In this document: one piece after another, positions 31,767 to 40,200 of the stretch
Position numbering within the stretch: the first letter of the stretch is position 1
How the letters are laid out: the number at the start of each line of letters is the position of its first letter
DNA from: Catenulispora sp. EB89
Lineage (GTDB): Bacteria > Actinomycetota > Actinomycetes > Streptomycetales > Catenulisporaceae
Assembly: GCF_041261445.1 (NCBI RefSeq)
Contig: NZ_JBGCCU010000001.1
Location: 682,001-746,000 of the forward strand
Length of the DNA: 64,000 nucleotides
Reading direction: 5' to 3'
Translations under genes and position numbers: made by a program
Notes under the pieces: model-generated
The model's database searches: none
Told to the model about the DNA's origin: nothing
What the model saw: only the letters and a program-made list of their open reading frames with translations

Positions 31767-34148
31767 ATGACGGTCACACGCCGAAGATTCCTCACCACCG
31801 CCGCGGCCGGCTCGGCCGCGGCCCTGTTCGCCGGACCGGAGCTGCTGGCCGCGCCGGCGGCGAGCGCGGCGAGCCCGGCCGGCGACGTCGTCGGCAAGAT
31901 CACGGTGGGCTACCAGGGGTGGTTCGCCTGCGCCGGCGACGGGGCGCCGATCAACGGCTGGTGGCACTGGTCGCAGAACTGGGCGCAGACGCCGTCGCCG
32001 AGCAACAACGTCATCAAGGCGTGGCCGGACATGCGCGAGTACACGCACGCGTACCAGACCGCGTACTCGAACCTCGGCAACGGCCAGCCCGCGACCCTGT
32101 TCTCGTCGTACGACCAGCAGACCGTCGACACCCACTTCCTGTGGATGCAGCAGAACGGCTGCGACACCGCTGCCTTGCAGCGCTTCAACCCGAACAGCTC
32201 CGAGGGCCCGACCCGGGACGCGATGGCGACGAAGGTGCGCTCGTCGGCGGAGACCCACGGCCGCAAGTTCTACATCATGTACGATGTCACCGGCTGGACG
32301 AACATGCAGTCGGAGATCAAGGCCGACTGGACCAACAAAATGGCGGCGCTCACCGCCTCTTCGGCCTACGCGCGCCAGAGCGGCCAGCCGGTCGTGGGCA
32401 TCTGGGGCTTCGGCTTCAACGACAACAACCACCCGTGGGACGCCCCGACCTGTCTGGACGTGGTCACCTGGTTCAAGAATCAGGGCTGTTACGTGATGGG
32501 CGGTGTGCCGCGCGAGTGGCGCACCGGCACCGGCGGCTCGCGCGCCGGCTACAGCGGCGTCTACCACGCCTTCAACATGCTCTCGCCGTGGATGGTCGGC
32601 GCGATCGGCACCGCGGCCGACTCCGACAACGCCTACACCACCTACACCGTGCCGGACCTGGCCGACTGCACCGCGAACAACGTCGACTACCAGCCGTGCG
32701 TCCTACCCGGCGACGTCTCCGGACGCCAGCGCGTGCACGGCGACTTCATGTGGCGGCAGTTCTACAACATGGCGCGCGCCGGAACGCAGAGCATTTACAT
32801 CTCGATGTTCGACGAGTTCGGCGAGGGCAACCAGATCGCCAAGACCGCGGAGAACCAGTCGATGTCCCCGACCGGCTCCGGCCTGCTGGCCCTGGACGAG
32901 GACGGGACCGCCTGCTCGTCGGACTACTACCTGCGGCTCACCGCCGACGGCGGCCGGATGCTGAAGGGGCAGATAGCCGTGACCGCCACCCGGCCTACGC
33001 AGCCGGTGGTCAGCTCCGGCGGCGGATCCGGGAACCTGGCCCTGGGCAAGGCGACCTCGGCCAGCGGCACCTCGCAGAACTTCGTGCCGGCGAATGCCGT
33101 GGACGGGGATCCGAACACCTATTGGGAGAGCGTCAACAACGCGTTCCCGCAGTGGTTCCAGGTCGATCTGGGCTCGGCGGCGTCGGTCGGTTCGGTGGTG
33201 ATGAAGCTGCCGGCCTCGTGGGGTGCCCGCACGCAGACCCTGACGCTGGCCGGCAGCACCGACGGCTCGACGTTCACCACGCTGGCCGGACCCGCCGGCT
33301 ACACCTTCGATCCGTCCACGGGCAACACGGTCACGGTCAACGTCGGCACCGCCTCAGCCCGCTACCTGCGGGCCACGTTCACGGCGAACACCGGCTGGCC
33401 CGCCGGGCAGCTCTCGGAGTTCCAGGTCTTCGCGCCCACCGGCGGCGGCGACACCACACCGCCCACCGCCCCGACCAACCTCGCGGTCACCGGCCACAAC
33501 TCGACCAGCGTGTCGCTGAGCTGGACCGCGTCCACCGACAACGTCGGGGTCACCGGCTACCAGGTGCGGGTGAACGGCACGACGTCGGTGACGACGACCG
33601 GTACGTCGACGACCGTCGGCGGGCTGTCCCCGTCCACGACGTACACGTTCACCGTCGTAGCCACGGATGCGGCCGGAAACCTTTCCCAGCCCTCGGCCTC
33701 GGTGTCGGCGACGACGGACGCGGCCTCGAACTCGAACCTGGCGCTCGGCAAGGCGACCTCCGAGAGCGGCCACACGCAGAGCTACGCGTCGTCGAACACC
33801 GTCGACGGCAACGCGAACACGTACTGGGAGAGCGTGGACAACGCCTTCCCGCAGTGGCTGATGGTCGATCTGGGAGCGGTGACGTCGGTGTCCCGGATCG
33901 TGCTGAAGCTGCCGCCGGCCACGGCGTGGGCCGCCCGGACCCAGACGCTGACGGTCACCGGCGGCGCGGACAGCAGCGCGTCGTCGACGCTGGTCGGCTC
34001 GGCGGGGTATCTCTTCGACCCGGCGACCGGCAACACGGTCACGATCACGTTCCCGGCGAGCAGCGTGCGCTATGTGCGGCTGACGTTCACCGCGAACACC
34101 GGGTGGCCGGCCGGTCAGATATCGGAGTTCGAGGTCTACGCGAGCTGA
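31767..34148 (+). CDS. Tat-secreted GH71/99-like hydrolase with two F5/8C modules and an FN3 domain
   Basis: 793 residues from ATG 31767, preceded by GAGGAG. A Tat signal (TRRRFLTTAAAG, 4-15) ends near residue 36. The catalytic part (about 40-420) has GYQGWFACAGDG, INGWWHWSQNW, KFYIMYDVTGW, GIWGFGFND and a probable active-site stretch SIYISMFDEFGEGNQ, as in GH71/GH99-like bacterial proteins. Then come a F5/8 type C (discoidin) module (422-558), a fibronectin type III domain (565-650) and a second F5/8C module (655-793). The two F5/8C modules are closely similar (NLALGKATS, ANTGWPAGQ-SEF), so one is a duplicate. It presumably cuts an alpha-mannan or xylan-like polymer outside the cell. A weak hairpin (34167-34201) follows. 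Confidence 0.85.
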   Translation: MTVTRRRFLTTAAAGSAAALFAGPELLAAPAASAASPAGDVVGKITVGYQGWFACAGDGAPINGWWHWSQNWAQTPSPSNNVIKAWPDMREYTHAYQTAYSNLGNGQPATLFSSYDQQTVDTHFLWMQQNGCDTAALQRFNPNSSEGPTRDAMATKVRSSAETHGRKFYIMYDVTGWTNMQSEIKADWTNKMAALTASSAYARQSGQPVVGIWGFGFNDNNHPWDAPTCLDVVTWFKNQGCYVMGGVPREWRTGTGGSRAGYSGVYHAFNMLSPWMVGAIGTAADSDNAYTTYTVPDLADCTANNVDYQPCVLPGDVSGRQRVHGDFMWRQFYNMARAGTQSIYISMFDEFGEGNQIAKTAENQSMSPTGSGLLALDEDGTACSSDYYLRLTADGGRMLKGQIAVTATRPTQPVVSSGGGSGNLALGKATSASGTSQNFVPANAVDGDPNTYWESVNNAFPQWFQVDLGSAASVGSVVMKLPASWGARTQTLTLAGSTDGSTFTTLAGPAGYTFDPSTGNTVTVNVGTASARYLRATFTANTGWPAGQLSEFQVFAPTGGGDTTPPTAPTNLAVTGHNSTSVSLSWTASTDNVGVTGYQVRVNGTTSVTTTGTSTTVGGLSPSTTYTFTVVATDAAGNLSQPSASVSATTDAASNSNLALGKATSESGHTQSYASSNTVDGNANTYWESVDNAFPQWLMVDLGAVTSVSRIVLKLPPATAWAARTQTLTVTGGADSSASSTLVGSAGYLFDPATGNTVTITFPASSVRYVRLTFTANTGWPAGQISEFEVYAS

Positions 34149-34222
34149 GGTGGTGCGCGGCGACGGGGCGGGGCAGGGAGTGCGTGACTTCCGGCCCCGC
34201 CGCTCTCGCTACTTCCCTCTTC

Positions 34223-35077
34223 CTACCAGCGGACCTGCATGGCGTTGCGCATCATCACCGACTGCGCGAAGTCCTGCACGGCTCGAGAGTTGGCGTCGGC
34301 CACCTTCTGCATGATCTGCTTCAGCTCGTCGGGCCGCGGGTTGATCAGCCCCCTGATGAGATGGCTTATTTGTCCCTGATTTGAAGTCGGCCCTTGCCGG
34401 AGCATCCAGACCTCGTAGTACGTGATGTCCAGCCTCCCGCCCTGGCCGCCGACGCTGGCAGTCGCCTCCACGCACAACGCCCCAGGCGCCTCGACGAACC
34501 GCGACACCGTCTTCAGCACCGACCCCAAGCCGCTGGCCCAGAAACGCTGGATCCCGCCGATCGAAGCGTCCCGGCCGTAGACCACGCTGCCCGCGTTGGA
34601 GAACCTCAGGTCCGGGGCGAACACGCCGGCCAGGCCGTTCGGATCCTGCGCGCTGGTCGCGGCCCAGTAGCGCCGGTACACGTCCTGTCCCGGCGTGGGG
34701 CCCGTGGGCTGGGGAAGCGGCGACAGGGAACGCGGTGCGATGCTTCCGGTCGCGTGGAAGCGGATCCGGCCGGCGTCGATCACGAAGACGTCGTAGCTGA
34801 AAACCTGCGCGTAGGCCGTCGACTGCACCGATTCCACGCAGAAGGCGTCGCCGAGATCGACGAAGCTCTCGACCCCGGACGTCGCGATCGGCCCGGCCAC
34901 GGCGAACAGCTGCTCCAGCGTGCCGCCGATCTGTTCCACGCCGGTCAGCACCTGGCCGGTCGCCGTCGAGACCTGCACGGCGTCGGGGTGGAACATGTCC
35001 CGGATCGTCGCCGCGTCCCCGGCGGCCAGCGCCGCACACCACCGATGGTGGAACATCTGCGCAGGACTCAGCTGCAT
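34223..35077 (-). CDS. Protein with two SnoaL-like (NTF2-fold) domains
   Basis: 284 residues without a signal peptide. Two NTF2-like units: residues 5-130 (MFHHRWCAALAAGDAATIRDMFHPDAVQV, LTGVEQIGGTLEQLF) and 135-245 (VYRRYWAATSAQDPNGLAGVFAPDLRFSNAG, VYGRDASIGGIQRFW). The family has a cup-shaped fold used by polyketide cyclases, isomerases and many unknowns. A helical tail (ELKQIMQKVADANSRAVQDF) follows. The substrate is unknown. Confidence 0.75.
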   Translation of the reverse strand: MQLSPAQMFHHRWCAALAAGDAATIRDMFHPDAVQVSTATGQVLTGVEQIGGTLEQLFAVAGPIATSGVESFVDLGDAFCVESVQSTAYAQVFSYDVFVIDAGRIRFHATGSIAPRSLSPLPQPTGPTPGQDVYRRYWAATSAQDPNGLAGVFAPDLRFSNAGSVVYGRDASIGGIQRFWASGLGSVLKTVSRFVEAPGALCVEATASVGGQGGRLDITYYEVWMLRQGPTSNQGQISHLIRGLINPRPDELKQIMQKVADANSRAVQDFAQSVMMRNAMQVRW

Positions 35078-35176
35078 GACGCGATCCCTTCCGACCAGCG
35101 CGTACCTGTTCGATCAGGCTCGCACAGCCGCGCCCGGGAGAATGTGGGGATTTTCTACCTACCCTGTGTAGCGCTG

Positions 35177-35893
35177 CTAACGGATGGGCTCGTCCAGCGT
35201 CAGACCAAGGTGCGCGTGCAGCGCCCGCCTGCCGTCGGGGGTCACGGCGAGCGCGCGCGTCGTGCCCACCCGCCGCACCCAGCCGGCGGCGAGCATGTGG
35301 CTGCACAGAGCGCCGCCGACCGCGCCGGACAGATGCGTGCGCCGCTCGGTCCAGTCCAGGCACGCGCGCACCGACGGACGACGCGAGGCCGGCACTGCGA
35401 TCCCGACCTCGGCGAGCCACGCTTTCCCCGCGTCGGTCAGCCCTGGTTCGGGATCCCAGTCGAGCAGCCCGCGCTCCACCAACGCGTCCTTCACCGCCAG
35501 CGCGACCGTTCCGGCGAGATGGTCGTAACACAGGCGCGCGGTGAGCAGCGCCTCCTGCCGGCTCGCGACCGTCAGCGACCGCGGCCGGACCGGCCGCCGC
35601 GGCGCCAACTCGGCCAAGCCCTCGATCAGCTCGAAGACGCGCCGGTCGGCCATCCGCAGGTAGCGGTGACGGCCGTGCCGCTCCTCGACCAGGAGTCCGC
35701 CGTCGACGAGCAGGTTCAGGTGCGACGTCGCGGTCGACTGCGTGACGCCGCCGTAGCGTGCGAGCTCGGTCGCGGTCCAGGCGCGGCCGTCGAGCAGCGC
35801 CAGGCAGAAGGCGGCGCGCGTCCCGTCGGCGAGCAGCCGCGCCACCGCCGCCAGGTCCACCCCGACGTCCCGGGCCGCGCGCTGGTCGTCCAT
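35177..35893 (-). CDS. ArsR-type winged-helix regulator
   Basis: 238 residues from ATG 35893. Winged helix: LAAVARLLADGTRAAFCLALLDGRAWTATELARYGGVTQSTATSHLNLL-VDGGLLVEERHGRHRYLRMA (14-82), typical ArsR/MarR-like DNA binding. The long C-terminal part (about 100-238) lacks the Cys metal sites of ArsR and is rich in Leu/Arg, so the signal is not obviously a metal. It is divergent from the GNAT gene at 35966; a near-perfect 26-bp dyad lies between them. Confidence 0.8.
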   Translation of the reverse strand: MDDQRAARDVGVDLAAVARLLADGTRAAFCLALLDGRAWTATELARYGGVTQSTATSHLNLLVDGGLLVEERHGRHRYLRMADRRVFELIEGLAELAPRRPVRPRSLTVASRQEALLTARLCYDHLAGTVALAVKDALVERGLLDWDPEPGLTDAGKAWLAEVGIAVPASRRPSVRACLDWTERRTHLSGAVGGALCSHMLAAGWVRRVGTTRALAVTPDGRRALHAHLGLTLDEPIR

Positions 35894-35920
35894 GTCCCGA
35901 TTGTCACCGATGGTGCTGAC

Positions 35921-35946
35921 AACGCTTCGACGGTCGTCAAAGCGTT
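35921..35946. promoter_or_regulatory. 26-bp dyad operator between the ArsR-type and GNAT genes
   Basis: AACGCTT-CGACGGTCGTCA-AAGCGTT (35921-35946): the 7-bp outer arms match perfectly and the inner GAC/GTC also pair. It sits 28 bp before the regulator start and about 20 bp before the GNAT start, whose TACCGT box (35954-35959) lies directly beside it. Binding there should affect both genes. Confidence 0.75.
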
Positions 35947-35965
35947 CCCGACCTACCGTGTCGGC

Positions 35966-36379
35966 ATGATCCTCACCGACAGTCCCACCTCCGCCGACCT
36001 GGCGGCGATCTCCGACGCCCTGGACCGTTTCAACGTCGAAGCGACCGGCGTCGACGACCGCAGGCCGCTGGCCGTCCTGCTGCGCGATCCCGGGACCGGC
36101 GACGTGGTCGGCGGCCTGTCGGGGCGCACGTCGCTCGGGCTGTTCTTCGTGGATCTCTTCTTCGTGCCGAAGGACTTGCGCGGGAACGGCCTCGGCGCCG
36201 AGATCCTGCGCCGGGCCGAGGACGAGGCCCGGGCTCGCGGCTGCTGCGCCGCCGTGCTGTACACGATCAGCTTCCAGGCTCCGGAGTTCTACCGGAAGCA
36301 GGGCTGGACGGTGTTCGGCGAGGTGCCGTGCGATCCGCCGGGGACCAGCCGGGTCTTCATGACGAAGGAGCTCGGCTGA
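35966..36379 (+). CDS. GNAT-family acetyltransferase
   Basis: 137 residues. The acetyl-CoA site is in VDLFFVPKDLRGNGLGAEIL (about 60-79, R/Q-x-x-G-x-G/A pattern), and the C-terminal strand reads AVLYTISFQAPEFYRKQGW-TVFGEVP. The start is ATG 35966, only 6 nt after TACCGT, so it may be leaderless. Substrate unknown. It is divergent from the ArsR-type regulator. Confidence 0.85.
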   Translation: MILTDSPTSADLAAISDALDRFNVEATGVDDRRPLAVLLRDPGTGDVVGGLSGRTSLGLFFVDLFFVPKDLRGNGLGAEILRRAEDEARARGCCAAVLYTISFQAPEFYRKQGWTVFGEVPCDPPGTSRVFMTKELG

Positions 36380-36422
36380 CGGCGTTCTCCTGGCGCTTTC
36401 CTCGCGCTCGGCCCGCACAGGG

Positions 36423-36459
36423 ATGGCCGGCCGCCGCGACGAGCGCGACGGCCGGCCAT
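36423..36459. terminator. Hairpin between convergent genes
   Basis: ATGGCCGGCCG (36423-36433) pairs perfectly with CGGCCGGCCAT (36449-36459), between the GNAT gene and the Q-rich gene. Confidence 0.65.
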
Positions 36460-36497
36460 TGCCGTGACTATCGATTCACCGGCTCACGCCGGGTTTC

Positions 36498-36998
36498 TCA
36501 CTGGTTCTGCTGGTCGGAGTAGTCCTGCTGCGACCCCTGCTGCTGCCCGGACATCTGCCGGCCGTCGTCCAGCTGCTGGTCCTGGTCGGGCTCCATGCCG
36601 CGCATGCCGCCCTGGCCCTGGTCGAACTGCTGGAAGTTCTGGCTGTTCTGGTCCTGGCCGCCCATGTCGCCCATGCCGCTCTGGTTCTGACCCATGCTGC
36701 TCTGGTTCTGACCCATGCCGCCCTGGCCCATGCCGCTCTGATCGAACTGCGGCGCCTGACCGGACATGTCGCCGCTCTGGTAGCCCTGGAAACCGGGCTG
36801 GTCCTGGGCGTCGAGGTGCTGCTGGTAGTCGCCGTTCTGCAGCTTCTGCGGGTCGATCCCCATCTGCTGCAGGGTGTCCGCGTGCTGCTGGGGGTCGATC
36901 TGACCGCCCATCTGCTGCAGCTGCTGAGCCGCCTGCTGGTGGTCGCCGCCGAGCTGTCCGACGAGGTTCGCGATCTGGTTCGGGTCGTAGTTGGGCAT
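36498..36998 (-). CDS. Gln/Gly/Met-rich, probably disordered protein
   Basis: 166 residues from ATG 36998, the second of two in-frame ATGs; it has AGGAGG at a proper 7-nt distance, the first does not. The N-terminal 60 residues (PNYDPNQIANLVGQLGGDHQ and QQHADTLQQMGIDPQKLQNGDYQQHLDAQ) may form helices. The rest is low complexity: repeated SGMGQ, SSMGQNQSGMGDMGGQ, with many Gln, Met, Asp and no hydrophobic core. It has no Cys or signal peptide. The composition is like that of phase-separating or surface-coating proteins, but function is unknown. It stands alone between two hairpins or gaps. Confidence 0.7.
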   Translation of the reverse strand: MPNYDPNQIANLVGQLGGDHQQAAQQLQQMGGQIDPQQHADTLQQMGIDPQKLQNGDYQQHLDAQDQPGFQGYQSGDMSGQAPQFDQSGMGQGGMGQNQSSMGQNQSGMGDMGGQDQNSQNFQQFDQGQGGMRGMEPDQDQQLDDGRQMSGQQQGSQQDYSDQQNQ

Positions 36999-37162
36999 GA
37001 TCATGCCTCCTTCCCGTCTGGGAGCCGAACGGCCCTTGAGCAGCGAAACACGCTGCGCGCCGGTCCGCACCCGGCGCCGCTGCGGGCGGTCCCCCGAATG
37101 GTCCCGCGCCGGGAGGCGCCATTTCCGCTGTTGCTGCCCTCTATGTGGGTGCCGGTGAACGC

Positions 37163-38125
37163 TTAGCCGTTGCTGTCTTCGACCTCTGAGACATCGCCGG
37201 CCGGCAGCCAGTCGCGCCCCGGCCGGTACTCCAGCCACCGGCTCCGGCCGCCGACGTCGGCGAACGCGCGCAGCAGCGGCTCGACGCCCGGATGCGGGTC
37301 CGCCGCCCGCCACACCAGCGACCACGCGTAGAGCGGAGTCGGCCCGACCAGCGGCACGGACCGGACCCGGGTGCGTTCCGGTAGCTCCAGATCCGCCGGC
37401 ACCAGCGCGAACCGCGCCGGATCGGCCGCTACCTGCTCCAGGAAGTGGTCGATGCCGAGGTTCGCCGTGCCGGACTCGGAGCGGATGTCGAAGTGCTCTG
37501 CGAACCGTTGGTAGAAGTCCAGTCGTTCCAGTGCTGCCGGGCAAAACAGGATGCTGTCACGCAGCTCGTCCGGCCGGACCTCGGAACGGTCCGCGAGCCG
37601 ATGGTCCACACCGACCACGACGTCCACCGGCTCCAACCGCACCAGGCGGTGCGTGTACCCGGCCTCCCGCGCCCCGCCGACCCCGTGCACCCGCCCGAAT
37701 CCGACGTCGGTGGCGCTCCGTGCCAGGCCGTCCAGGACGCCGGGCAGGTCGCGCCCCGGCCCGGTCTCGACCGCGAGCACCGGCCCCACCTGGTCGATCA
37801 CCGGCGCCAGCGTCCGCATCGGCGCGAACAGGTGGCCCCAGTAGTCGATCCGCAGCGGCCGGTCGACGTGCCGGGCCGCCGCCACCGCGCGGTCGCCGTG
37901 TGCCAGCGTCTGGCGCGCGGGCTCCAGGAAACGGCGCCCGGCCTCCGTCAGCTCGACCGCGTGCCCGCCGCGCAGGAACAGCTGCACTCCCAGCTCGCCT
38001 TCCAACCGGGCGATCCGCTTGGACAGCGCCTGCTGGCTCACCGCGAGTTGCTCGGCGGCCTGCCCGAAATGCAGCAGGTCGGCCGCCGCGACGAAGGCCC
38101 GCACCTGCGCCAGGTCAAGATCCAT
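37163..38125 (-). CDS. LysR-family regulator next to an MDR reductase
   Basis: 320 residues from ATG 38125 (a GTG three codons earlier is also possible). Helix-turn-helix: LAQVRAFVAAADLLHFGQAAEQLAVSQQALSKRIARLEGELGVQLFLR. The effector domain follows with VDVVVGVDHRLAD and ILFCPAALERLDF. It is divergent from the MDR gene at 38258, with palindromes in the 132-bp gap, so it probably controls it. LysR regulators of this layout often sense the substrate of the adjacent oxidoreductase. Confidence 0.85.
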   Translation of the reverse strand: MDLDLAQVRAFVAAADLLHFGQAAEQLAVSQQALSKRIARLEGELGVQLFLRGGHAVELTEAGRRFLEPARQTLAHGDRAVAAARHVDRPLRIDYWGHLFAPMRTLAPVIDQVGPVLAVETGPGRDLPGVLDGLARSATDVGFGRVHGVGGAREAGYTHRLVRLEPVDVVVGVDHRLADRSEVRPDELRDSILFCPAALERLDFYQRFAEHFDIRSESGTANLGIDHFLEQVAADPARFALVPADLELPERTRVRSVPLVGPTPLYAWSLVWRAADPHPGVEPLLRAFADVGGRSRWLEYRPGRDWLPAGDVSEVEDSNG

Positions 38126-38143
38126 GCCTTCCACCTTGGCCTA

Positions 38144-38175
38144 CCACCGGTGGTTGTCGAAACCGGCAGCCGGTT
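38144..38175. promoter_or_regulatory. Two palindromes between LysR and MDR genes
   Basis: CCACCGGTGG (38144-38153) and AACCGGCAGCCGGTT (38161-38175) are both near-perfect palindromes with centres about 19 bp apart, a spacing usual for LysR sites. Confidence 0.55.
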
Positions 38176-38257
38176 GTTGGACCGCCCTTTCGGGCCGGTG
38201 GTCTTCTTGATCTCGCAGCCGCCGAACGCGGTCGCCAGACGTCAGAAGGGAAACGCG

Positions 38258-39187
38258 ATGAAGGCCATGACAGCCACCGGCCGGACCGGCCGGTCCGAGC
38301 CGTCCGTCGAACTCGCCGCGGTGGACCAGCCGCAGCCGCGTCCGAACGAGGCGCTGGTCAAGGTCGAGGCGTACTCCGTCAACCGCGGCGAGACCTTCCA
38401 ACTGGAGGCGCCGCGCCCGGACTGGCGCCCCGGCAAGGACGTCGCGGGCCTCGTGGTCCAGGCCGCCGCCGACGGCTCCGGCCCGGCGGTCGGCACCCGC
38501 GTCGTCGGGCATCCGCCGCAGGGCGGCTGGGCCGAATACGTCGCGGTCCCGACCGATTCCCTGGCCGAACTGACCGACGAGGTGTCGGCGGTCACCGCCG
38601 CCGCGCTTCCGCTGGCCGGTCTCACCGCGCTGCGCCTGCTGCGCGTCACGGCGTCGGCCGGCGGTCGCAGGGTCCTGATCACGGGCGCGTCCGGCGGCGT
38701 CGGCCACTACTTCGTGGAGCTCGCCGCTGCGGCAGGTCTGGAGATCACCGCGGTCAGCTCTTCGCCCGAACGCGGTGCCCGGCTGCTGGAGCTCGGCGCG
38801 GTCCGGGTCGTGCGCACGATCGACGATGCCGAGGGGCCCTTCGACGTGGTGCTGGAGTCCACCGGCGGCCCGAACCTGCCGGTGGCGCTGGCGAAGGTGG
38901 CTCGGCGCGGAACGCTGATCTGGTTCGGCCAGGCCAGCCGGCAGCCCGTGACGCTCGACTTCTTCGACTTCTTCGCCGGTCCCGAATCGGCCGCCATCCG
39001 GCACTTCCACTACGCCGACTCGGACACGACCTACGGACAGGACCTGCGGACGTTGGTACGCCTCGTCGCCGCCGGCCGCCTGCACCCCGAGATCGGCCTG
39101 GTCGCCGACTGGAGCGGGACCGCCGACGTCCTGACCCGCTTGCGGGACCGGGGCGTGCGCGGCAATGCGGTTCTCACCATCGCCTGA
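38258..39187 (+). CDS. MDR-family NAD(P)H reductase (quinone-oxidoreductase-like)
   Basis: 309 residues from ATG 38258 with AGAAGGG upstream. GroES-like N-terminal half (VKVEAYSVNRGETFQ, GKDVAGLVVQAAADGSGPAVGTRVVGHPPQGGWAEYVAVP), then the Rossmann half with VLITGASGGVGHYFVELAAAAG (about 140). There are no zinc ligands (no GHE, no Cys cluster), so it belongs to the zinc-free quinone/enoyl-reductase group. It would use NADPH on a quinone, enone or aldehyde. It is divergent from LysR and followed after 32 bp by a SnoaL-like gene. Confidence 0.88.
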   Translation: MKAMTATGRTGRSEPSVELAAVDQPQPRPNEALVKVEAYSVNRGETFQLEAPRPDWRPGKDVAGLVVQAAADGSGPAVGTRVVGHPPQGGWAEYVAVPTDSLAELTDEVSAVTAAALPLAGLTALRLLRVTASAGGRRVLITGASGGVGHYFVELAAAAGLEITAVSSSPERGARLLELGAVRVVRTIDDAEGPFDVVLESTGGPNLPVALAKVARRGTLIWFGQASRQPVTLDFFDFFAGPESAAIRHFHYADSDTTYGQDLRTLVRLVAAGRLHPEIGLVADWSGTADVLTRLRDRGVRGNAVLTIA

Positions 39188-39207
39188 CAGTTCTCACCAT
39201 CGCCTGA
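39170..39207 (+). repeat. 18-bp tandem duplication containing the MDR stop codon
   Basis: GTTCTCACCATCGCCTGA occurs at 39170-39187 (end of the MDR gene) and again at 39190-39207, period 20. The second copy lies in the gap before the ribosome binding site (AAGGAG) of the next gene, so it looks like a recent slippage event. Confidence 0.9.
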
Positions 39208-39219
39208 AGGAGAATCCTC

Positions 39220-39633
39220 ATGAGCACCATTACCGACCCGAAGTCCGTCGTCGTCCGCTACGTGGAGGCCGTTCGCGACGGCGACGGCCCGACCATCGTC
39301 GACAGCTTCGCCGAGGACGCCACCTGGCTGTACCCGGGCAGCCTGCCGATCTCCGGCCTGTGGGAGGGCCGGGACGCGATCATCACCGACTTCCTCGGCG
39401 GTATGGGCCGCTACCTGGACACCTCGGCACCGGTGGTGATCGAGCTCGTCAACGCCTTCGCCGACGGCGAGCAGGTGCTGGCGGAGTGGACGTCGAAGGC
39501 GACCGCGGCCAGCGGCGCGGTGTACGACAACCGCTGCGCGGCGGTGTTCACGGTCCGGGACGGGAAGATCACGTCGGTGAAGGAGTACGCGGACACGCAC
39601 CACGTCGCCGACGTGCTCTTCCCGTCGGTCTGA
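39220..39633 (+). CDS. SnoaL-like protein in the LysR/MDR module
   Basis: 137 residues, with AAGGAGAATCCTC upstream. NTF2-like fold: VVVRYVEAVRDGDGPTIVDSFAEDATWLYPGSLPISGLWEGRDAI, then VIELVNAFADGEQVLAEWTSKATA and a C-terminal His pair (DTHHVADVLF). It has no signal peptide. Co-transcribed with the MDR gene; it may act on the same metabolite. Confidence 0.82.
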   Translation: MSTITDPKSVVVRYVEAVRDGDGPTIVDSFAEDATWLYPGSLPISGLWEGRDAIITDFLGGMGRYLDTSAPVVIELVNAFADGEQVLAEWTSKATAASGAVYDNRCAAVFTVRDGKITSVKEYADTHHVADVLFPSV

Positions 39634-39661
39634 GGTCTGAGGTCTGAGGCCTGGCGCCTGA

Positions 39662-40141
39662 CTACGCGCCCGCGCGCGGATGGCCGCGATACGTCCCGAA
39701 CGACCAGCGGTTCCCCTCCGGGTCCCGGGCCCGGAAGTCGCGGGAGCCGTAGTCGGTCTCGTACAGCTCCTGCAGGATCTCGGCACCGGCGGCCTCGGCG
39801 CGGGCGAACACCTCGTCCGGGTGGTCGGTCACGACGTAGGCGCCGAACGTGCCGGGGGCCAGCGGCCAGGCGTCGCCGTCCGAGGCCCTGGCCGAGCCGA
39901 GCATCACGCCGCCGCCCTCGGGCCAGGCCAGCTCGGCGTGGTGGACCTGGTCGCCGTCCTGGTAGACGACGGTCGCCTCGAAGCCGAAGGCCTCGGTGAG
40001 GAAGCGGATCAGGGCGGGGGCGTCGGTCGCCCGGAGGGTGGGCCAGACCTGCGGCGGCGGTGTTGTCTCGGAGGCCGTGGTGGGCGTGGCCGCGGTGTTT
40101 GTGGTGTTCGTGGGCTGCGCGGTGGTGGATTCGGTGGTCAT
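39662..40141 (-). CDS. VOC (glyoxalase-like) protein
   Basis: 159 residues from ATG 40141, with AAGGAG upstream. A Thr-rich start (TTESTTAQPTNTTNTAATP) precedes one vicinal-oxygen-chelate unit: VWPTLRATDAPALIRFLTEAFGFEATVVY, HHAELAWPEGGGVMLGS, and the C-terminal RDFRARDPEGNRWSFGTY. Proteins of this type are often resistance or isomerase enzymes. It lies 59 bp downstream of the AraC-type regulator, same strand, so probably one operon. Confidence 0.85.
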   Translation of the reverse strand: MTTESTTAQPTNTTNTAATPTTASETTPPPQVWPTLRATDAPALIRFLTEAFGFEATVVYQDGDQVHHAELAWPEGGGVMLGSARASDGDAWPLAPGTFGAYVVTDHPDEVFARAEAAGAEILQELYETDYGSRDFRARDPEGNRWSFGTYRGHPRAGA

Positions 40142-40200
40142 GGCGGTCGGCTCCTTTGCGGTCGTCCCCCGGGTCGTCGTTCGCGCCGGCGCCTCCAGGG

